A program made the translations under genes and the position numbers. Shown here piece by piece: positions 59,731 through 64,000 of a DNA stretch of 64,000 nucleotides. Within the stretch, counting starts at the first letter, position 1, and every line of letters begins with the position of its first letter. The notes below the pieces were generated by a model that saw nothing but the letters and a program-made list of their open reading frames with translations, was not told where the DNA came from and made no database searches. The DNA is from DTU013 sp964512095. GTDB taxonomy: Bacteria; Bacillota; Clostridia; Acetivibrionales; DTU013. The stretch lies in assembly GCA_964512095.1 (NCBI GenBank), contig CAZEIH010000002.1, positions 62,001 through 126,000 of the forward strand. The letters are read 5' to 3'.

Positions 59731-61329
59731 TTATGCTGTAGGAACTGTTGCGTACATGAAGTATTTGTAACCCAGAGGTGAGGAATAAAAGCCCTCGATC
59801 TTCTGGTTCAGAAGGAACAGGTCTACATAGTAGTATATGGGGCTGAGCATGCTCTCTTCAAAAATGATGTCTTCTGCATCATGCATCAGCTTGTAGCGTT
59901 CTGTGGCGTCAGTTGATGCCTTTACCTTCCTAATAATTTCATCATACTGTGTATTACTCCACTGAGCATCATTATTTCCGCCACCTGTTATCCACATATC
60001 CAGGAAGGATATTGGATCGTTATAGTCACCGAGCCATCCGTTACGCGCGATGAAATATTCGCCGTTCTTACGGGTATTGAGGAATGTGTTCCACTCCTGG
60101 GAAACAAGCGTTACGTTTACGCCAATCTGCTTCCACATATCCTGCAGAGCTTCGCCTATCTGCTGATGCGCTGTGGTATCATTGTACAGGTATTCCATTG
60201 TGGGAAGGCCTTGGCCATCGGGATATCCTGCATCAGCAAGGAGCTTCTTTGCTTCAGTAAGGTTCGCTTCATTTGCCGCCTTAGTAGGATCGTAATAATT
60301 TCCACCTACACTACGGAATTCCTTTGTAGTATCTGAATCCGACAGACCTGTAGGTACAAATGCACCTGCAGGCTCCTGACCGGACTGGCCTATGTTGATA
60401 CATATGAAATCACGGTCGATTGCAAGGGTCAAAGCCTTACGGACCCTAGGATCATTAAGAGGAGCCTTCTGTGTATTAAAAGAAACATAATATGTTCCCA
60501 GCTGTCCTTCGAGGTTGAATTCCGGTTTGCTCCTCCATGCTTCTATCTCATCATTGGGCATAGAATCGGCAAATAGTATCTCTTCCTGTTTGAATGCATT
60601 CAATATCGCATTATCATCTTCCATAAGAACAAACTTGATTTTCTCAGTTCCCAGGTTTTTATAATCCCAATAGTTCTTGTTCTTTTCATAGATCATGTGT
60701 GATCCGGGAACCCATTCAGTCATCTTATATGGACCATTGCCAACATACGTCTTAGGGTCTACTGCCCAAGCCTCGCCGTTTGCATCTATAAGATCCTGGC
60801 GTACCGGCGCATATGTCGGGAACGCACAAAGCTCAAGGAAGTATGGAACTGCATTACTCAGCTTAACAATAAATGTTTTGTCATCGGGAGCAGTAATGTT
60901 CAGTTTACCATCCTCATAGCCATCAATAACCTCAAACATGTATTCGTAGTCTGCTGCCGTCTCCGCTGAGATAGCACGGTTCCATGAATAAACAAAATCA
61001 CTTGCAGTCAGAGGCTCTCCATCGCTCCATTTGAGACCGTCACGGAGGTGGAATGTATAAGTTGATCCATCTTCACTGACATCATATTCCTTAGCCTGAC
61101 CAGGCACAGGAACGCCGTCCTTGTCAAGAGTCATAAGGCCTTCAAATCCGTGGATGATTAGTGTGGCTCCATCAACAGATGAGTTTAGTGCCGGGTCGAT
61201 AGTGTCTGGATCAGGTCCGACACATACCGTAAGCACATTAGCCTTCCCTGCGTTGCCACCGGCACATGCAGCGAAAATCAGACTGCTAATCAGAACTAAT
61301 GAAATCAGTAGTACTACTTTGCGTTTCAT
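59731..61329 (-). CDS. oppA: Oligopeptide ABC transporter substrate-binding lipoprotein
   Basis: 532 residues, SBP_bac_5 family. The lipoprotein signal peptide ends in the lipobox IFAACAGG. Family motifs follow (DPDTIDPALNSSVDGATLI, GLKWSDGEPLTASDFVYSW, VRKALTLAIDRDFI). It captures peptides for the permease and ATPases encoded upstream. The ATG at 61329 has AGGAGG seven bases upstream. It is the last gene of an opp operon of the order (B)-C-D-F-A. Confidence 0.95.
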   Translation of the reverse strand: MKRKVVLLISLVLISSLIFAACAGGNAGKANVLTVCVGPDPDTIDPALNSSVDGATLIIHGFEGLMTLDKDGVPVPGQAKEYDVSEDGSTYTFHLRDGLKWSDGEPLTASDFVYSWNRAISAETAADYEYMFEVIDGYEDGKLNITAPDDKTFIVKLSNAVPYFLELCAFPTYAPVRQDLIDANGEAWAVDPKTYVGNGPYKMTEWVPGSHMIYEKNKNYWDYKNLGTEKIKFVLMEDDNAILNAFKQEEILFADSMPNDEIEAWRSKPEFNLEGQLGTYYVSFNTQKAPLNDPRVRKALTLAIDRDFICINIGQSGQEPAGAFVPTGLSDSDTTKEFRSVGGNYYDPTKAANEANLTEAKKLLADAGYPDGQGLPTMEYLYNDTTAHQQIGEALQDMWKQIGVNVTLVSQEWNTFLNTRKNGEYFIARNGWLGDYNDPISFLDMWITGGGNNDAQWSNTQYDEIIRKVKASTDATERYKLMHDAEDIIFEESMLSPIYYYVDLFLLNQKIEGFYSSPLGYKYFMYATVPTA

Positions 61330-61387
61330 ATAATATCCTCCTTTAATTTTTTCAGTACATATGTACCGTATTCTATTAAAATGCAAT

Positions 61388-61440
61388 ATTCAGGGGTAAA
61401 ACACCAAACCGAATTCCTATTTGTTATAATCCCCCTGAAT
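61388..61440. repeat. Inverted repeat between oppF and oppA
   Basis: ATTCAGGGG and CCCCTGAAT, 35 bases apart. It could form an mRNA hairpin that separates oppA expression or stability from the upstream genes. Confidence 0.4.
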
Positions 61441-61471
61441 TACAGTATTTAATACAGTGAAAATTTGTATT

Positions 61472-62440
61472 CTAATTCACCTTGTCAATGTGATGACAGG
61501 CTACATAATGTCCATGTGATACTTCCTTGAATTCCGGCTCCTGCTGCGCACATAACTCTGTGGCATAGGGACATCTTGTCCTGAACCGGCAGCCTGACGG
61601 CGGGTTCAACGGGCTTGGTACATCACCCTCTAGTACTATCCTCTTCTTCTTGCGGCTTTCCTCAGGATCCGCAATAGGTATAGCTGATATAAGTGATTTG
61701 GTATACGGATGTAAATTGTGGAAAGTCAGCTCATAGCTGTCAGCCAACTCTACCAGCTTGCCTAGATACATAACCCCAATCCTGTTACTTATATGCTTAA
61801 CTACATTAAGATCATGGGCTATGAGTAGATATGTCAGTCCCAGCTCCTGTTGTAGTTCCTCAAACATATTTACCACCTGCGCCTGAATTGATACATCCAA
61901 TGCTGAAATCGGTTCATCACATACAATGAATTCCGGATCCACAGCAAGAGCCCTGGCTATTCCTATACGCTGGCGCTGTCCACCAGAAAACTCGTGAGGA
62001 TAACGGTTTGCATGCTCACTATTGAGCCCTACCCTCTTCAGCATTGTATATATTTTTTCTTTACGTTCTTTCTTACTTGACGTTAGCTTATGGATATCTA
62101 TAGCCTCGCCTACTATATCCCCTACAGTCATCCTAGGATTGAGGCTGGCATAGGGGTCCTGGAACACGATCTGCATTTTACGCCTGTAAGGCATCATATC
62201 AGCCTTTGTTATATTACTACCATTGTAAAAAATTTGCCCTCCAGTAGGCTCATAAAGTCTAAGGAGCGTTCGGCCGGTGGTTGTCTTTCCGCATCCGCTC
62301 TCTCCCACAAGGCCAAGGGTTTCACCTTTATCTATATGAAAGCTTACATCATCAACTGCTTTAACATACATTGGATGAAAAACACTTCCACCTGCTCGAA
62401 AATATTGTTTTAGGTTTTTTACCTCTACCAGTGTGCTCAT
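61472..62440 (-). CDS. oppF: Oligopeptide ABC transporter ATP-binding protein OppF
   Basis: 322 residues: Walker A GLVGESGCGKTTTGRTLL, signature FSGGQRQRIGIARALA and Walker B FIVCDEPISALDVS. The C-terminal oligopeptide/dipeptide extension includes the Cys motif GCRFRTRCPYATELC, which in some members binds an Fe-S cluster. The start codon overlaps the oppD stop by 4 bases. Confidence 0.95.
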   Translation of the reverse strand: MSTLVEVKNLKQYFRAGGSVFHPMYVKAVDDVSFHIDKGETLGLVGESGCGKTTTGRTLLRLYEPTGGQIFYNGSNITKADMMPYRRKMQIVFQDPYASLNPRMTVGDIVGEAIDIHKLTSSKKERKEKIYTMLKRVGLNSEHANRYPHEFSGGQRQRIGIARALAVDPEFIVCDEPISALDVSIQAQVVNMFEELQQELGLTYLLIAHDLNVVKHISNRIGVMYLGKLVELADSYELTFHNLHPYTKSLISAIPIADPEESRKKKRIVLEGDVPSPLNPPSGCRFRTRCPYATELCAQQEPEFKEVSHGHYVACHHIDKVN

Positions 62441-63438
62441 GCCTTATCCCTCCCTTCTTCAGCCTCTTTCTTCTGCAGGAGCCAACACGCACTATAATGG
62501 TCCTCCGAAATATTTGTGTATTCCGGCATAGCCTTAATGCATATCTTCATACAACTGCCACAGCGAGGTGCAAATGGACACCCGGAAGGCGGATTGAGCA
62601 TATCCACTGGCGTTCCTTCTATTGGGACCAGCTTTTTGTGTTCCTTGTTGCTAAGCTTTGGTATACTGCGAAGCAATCCCTTTGTATACTCATGCTTAGG
62701 ATTGTAGAATATTTCATCAATGGTTCCATATTCAACGATTTTCCCCGCATACATGACAGCAATCTTCTTACACATATTTGCTACTATGCCCAGATCATGA
62801 GTAATCATAATTATAGACATACCAATTTTGCTTTTAAGCTCCATCATTAGCTCCAGTATTTGTGCCTGAATGGTTACATCTAACGCCGTTGTTGGCTCAT
62901 CAGCTATAAGTAGCTTTGGTTCACAAGCAAGAGCGATTGCTATCATCACTCTTTGACGCATACCGCCTGAAAGCTCATGAGGATATTGCTTCAAGCGCTT
63001 TTCCGGTTCATTAATTCCCACCAGTGTCAAAAGTTCAATAGCTCGTGCATAGGCTTGCTTTTTATCCTTATCAGTATGAAGCAGAATAACCTCTTTTATC
63101 TGATTGCCTATAGTATATACAGGATTCAGGCTTGTCATGGGGTCCTGAAAAATTATGCTCACTTCATTTCCCCTCATTTTGCGCATTTCGCTTTCGGTCA
63201 TGTCATTAACCCTGCGCCCATTAAAATCTATAGTCCCTCCAACAATACGACCAGGGTAAGCAGTAAGCCCCATGAGTGAATAGGCTGTGACACTCTTGCC
63301 GCTTCCGCTCTCGCCCACAATGCCAAGGACATCGCCCTCCTTCATTTGTATCGATACATCATTTAATGCCTTCACCTCTCCAACCGGTGTAAAGAATGAG
63401 AGGCGCAGATTCTTTATGTCAAGTAATGTTTTTTCCAT
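62437..63438 (-). CDS. oppD: Oligopeptide ABC transporter ATP-binding protein OppD
   Basis: About 333 residues: Walker A GIVGESGSGKSVTAYSLM, signature LSGGMRQRVMIAIALA, Walker B LLIADEPTTALDVT, and the C-terminal GCPFAPRCGSCMKIC motif. The ATG at 63438 follows GAGGTG, which overlaps the oppC stop; a GTG at 63447 coincides with that site. Confidence 0.95.
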   Translation of the reverse strand: MEKTLLDIKNLRLSFFTPVGEVKALNDVSIQMKEGDVLGIVGESGSGKSVTAYSLMGLTAYPGRIVGGTIDFNGRRVNDMTESEMRKMRGNEVSIIFQDPMTSLNPVYTIGNQIKEVILLHTDKDKKQAYARAIELLTLVGINEPEKRLKQYPHELSGGMRQRVMIAIALACEPKLLIADEPTTALDVTIQAQILELMMELKSKIGMSIIMITHDLGIVANMCKKIAVMYAGKIVEYGTIDEIFYNPKHEYTKGLLRSIPKLSNKEHKKLVPIEGTPVDMLNPPSGCPFAPRCGSCMKICIKAMPEYTNISEDHYSACWLLQKKEAEEGRDKA

Positions 63439-63448
63439 ATTATTCACC

Positions 63449-64000
63449 TCAGTTCTTCAGTTTCGGATCAAACGCATCTCTCAATCCATCTCCAATGAGA
63501 TTAAATGACAGTATTATCAAACTAATCATTATTGCAGGTGCCAGCAGCCTGTATGGATAAGAGGTGATGCCACCTATAGCCTGTGAAGCCATGGAACCGA
63601 GACTGGGCATGGGAGCTGCAACTCCTATTCCTATAAAGCTCAGGAAGCTCTCTGTAAAAATGGAGGCCGGTATCTGCAGGGTTGTTGTAACTATCAGCGT
63701 ACCAAGACAGTTAGTAAGCAGGTGCTTCCTTATTATCCTGCCATGACTTGCACCCAGGGCCTTTGCAGCAGTTATGAACTCCTGCTCCTTGAGTGTAAGT
63801 ATCTGACTTCTTACTATCCTTGCCATACCTACCCAGTACAGAAGGGAAAACACAATAAAAATACATATTAACCCTACACCAACAGTATTTATCCAACCAA
63901 ATCCCGGTACAGTGTCTGCCAGAGTCTGTAGCGGGTATTTCAGCGTGACCATCAACAATATTATGATGAGGATATCCGGTACTGTGTAAATTATGTCAAC
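63449..64000 (-). CDS. oppC: Oligopeptide ABC transporter permease OppC (5' end off window)
   Basis: The frame is open to the right edge (reads DIIYTVPDILIIILLMVTL before the first internal start codon), so the gene continues outside. The visible C-terminal half has the permease EAA loop (AAKALGASHGRIIRKHLLTN), which docks on the ATPases. Further membrane helices end in SFNLIGDGLRDAFDPKLKN. Confidence 0.93.
   Translation of the reverse strand, partial: VDIIYTVPDILIIILLMVTLKYPLQTLADTVPGFGWINTVGVGLICIFIVFSLLYWVGMARIVRSQILTLKEQEFITAAKALGASHGRIIRKHLLTNCLGTLIVTTTLQIPASIFTESFLSFIGIGVAAPMPSLGSMASQAIGGITSYPYRLLAPAIMISLIILSFNLIGDGLRDAFDPKLKN

Overview
The window is chromosomal DNA from an endospore-forming, low-to-moderate GC Firmicute, most likely an anaerobic member of the Clostridia. 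The evidence is an alpha/beta-type small acid-soluble spore protein, spmA-spmB, ytxC, abrB with Spo0A-type boxes, strong GGAGG ribosome sites with frequent TTG/GTG starts, two iron-dependent alcohol dehydrogenases, a GTP-type PEP carboxykinase and a 2[4Fe-4S] ferredoxin. I see no rRNA, tRNA, CRISPR array, prophage or intact insertion sequence. A 100-base run of N at 27661-27760 marks an assembly gap that cuts one gene. The left edge cuts a repeat-rich gene and the right edge cuts oppC.

Layout. 1-9.4 kb: mostly stand-alone genes (a coiled-coil protein, an SLH-TraB surface protein, a probable structured ncRNA, DUF3343, OGG-type glycosylase, a Cys-rich DUF6062 protein, a DUF4397 protein, alcohol dehydrogenase, a P-loop/Asp23 fusion). 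9.8-18 kb: sporulation and small genes (ytxC, DUF6873, a candidate small RNA, DUF378, SASP), yebC, an orphan histidine kinase and a receiver protein. 18-26 kb: dUTPase, U32 peptidase, an alkaline-phosphatase-superfamily enzyme, zapA, and an nfeD-flotillin pair. 28.4-30.2 kb: pckG.

30.4-47.6 kb closely follows the Bacillus subtilis order yaaO-tmk-yaaQ-yaaR-holB-yaaT-yabB-rsmI-abrB-metS-yabD(tatD)-yabE-ksgA, here read on the minus strand with abrB opposed. yabA, yazA and rnmV are absent, and spmA-spmB, a YtpB relative, a ferredoxin and two unknown genes have been inserted. 47.6-53.5 kb: coaX, an amidohydrolase, birA and a second alcohol dehydrogenase. 53.6-58.8 kb: a complete cyanophycin cycle (iadA, a small membrane protein, cphB, cphA), divergent from a LexA-like repressor that has lost its self-cleavage residues. 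59.7-64 kb: an oligopeptide ABC transporter.

The most unusual signals are: (i) eight intergenic copies of a modular element of about 120 bp with two strong hairpins and a palindromic end; (ii) a probable 320-nt structured RNA at 3385-3710 with its own promoter and terminator; (iii) the cyanophycin cluster beside the cleavage-deficient LexA paralogue, with a Spo0A-like box and an inverted repeat at the promoters; (iv) a YtpB-like terpene-synthase relative whose metal-binding motifs are degraded.
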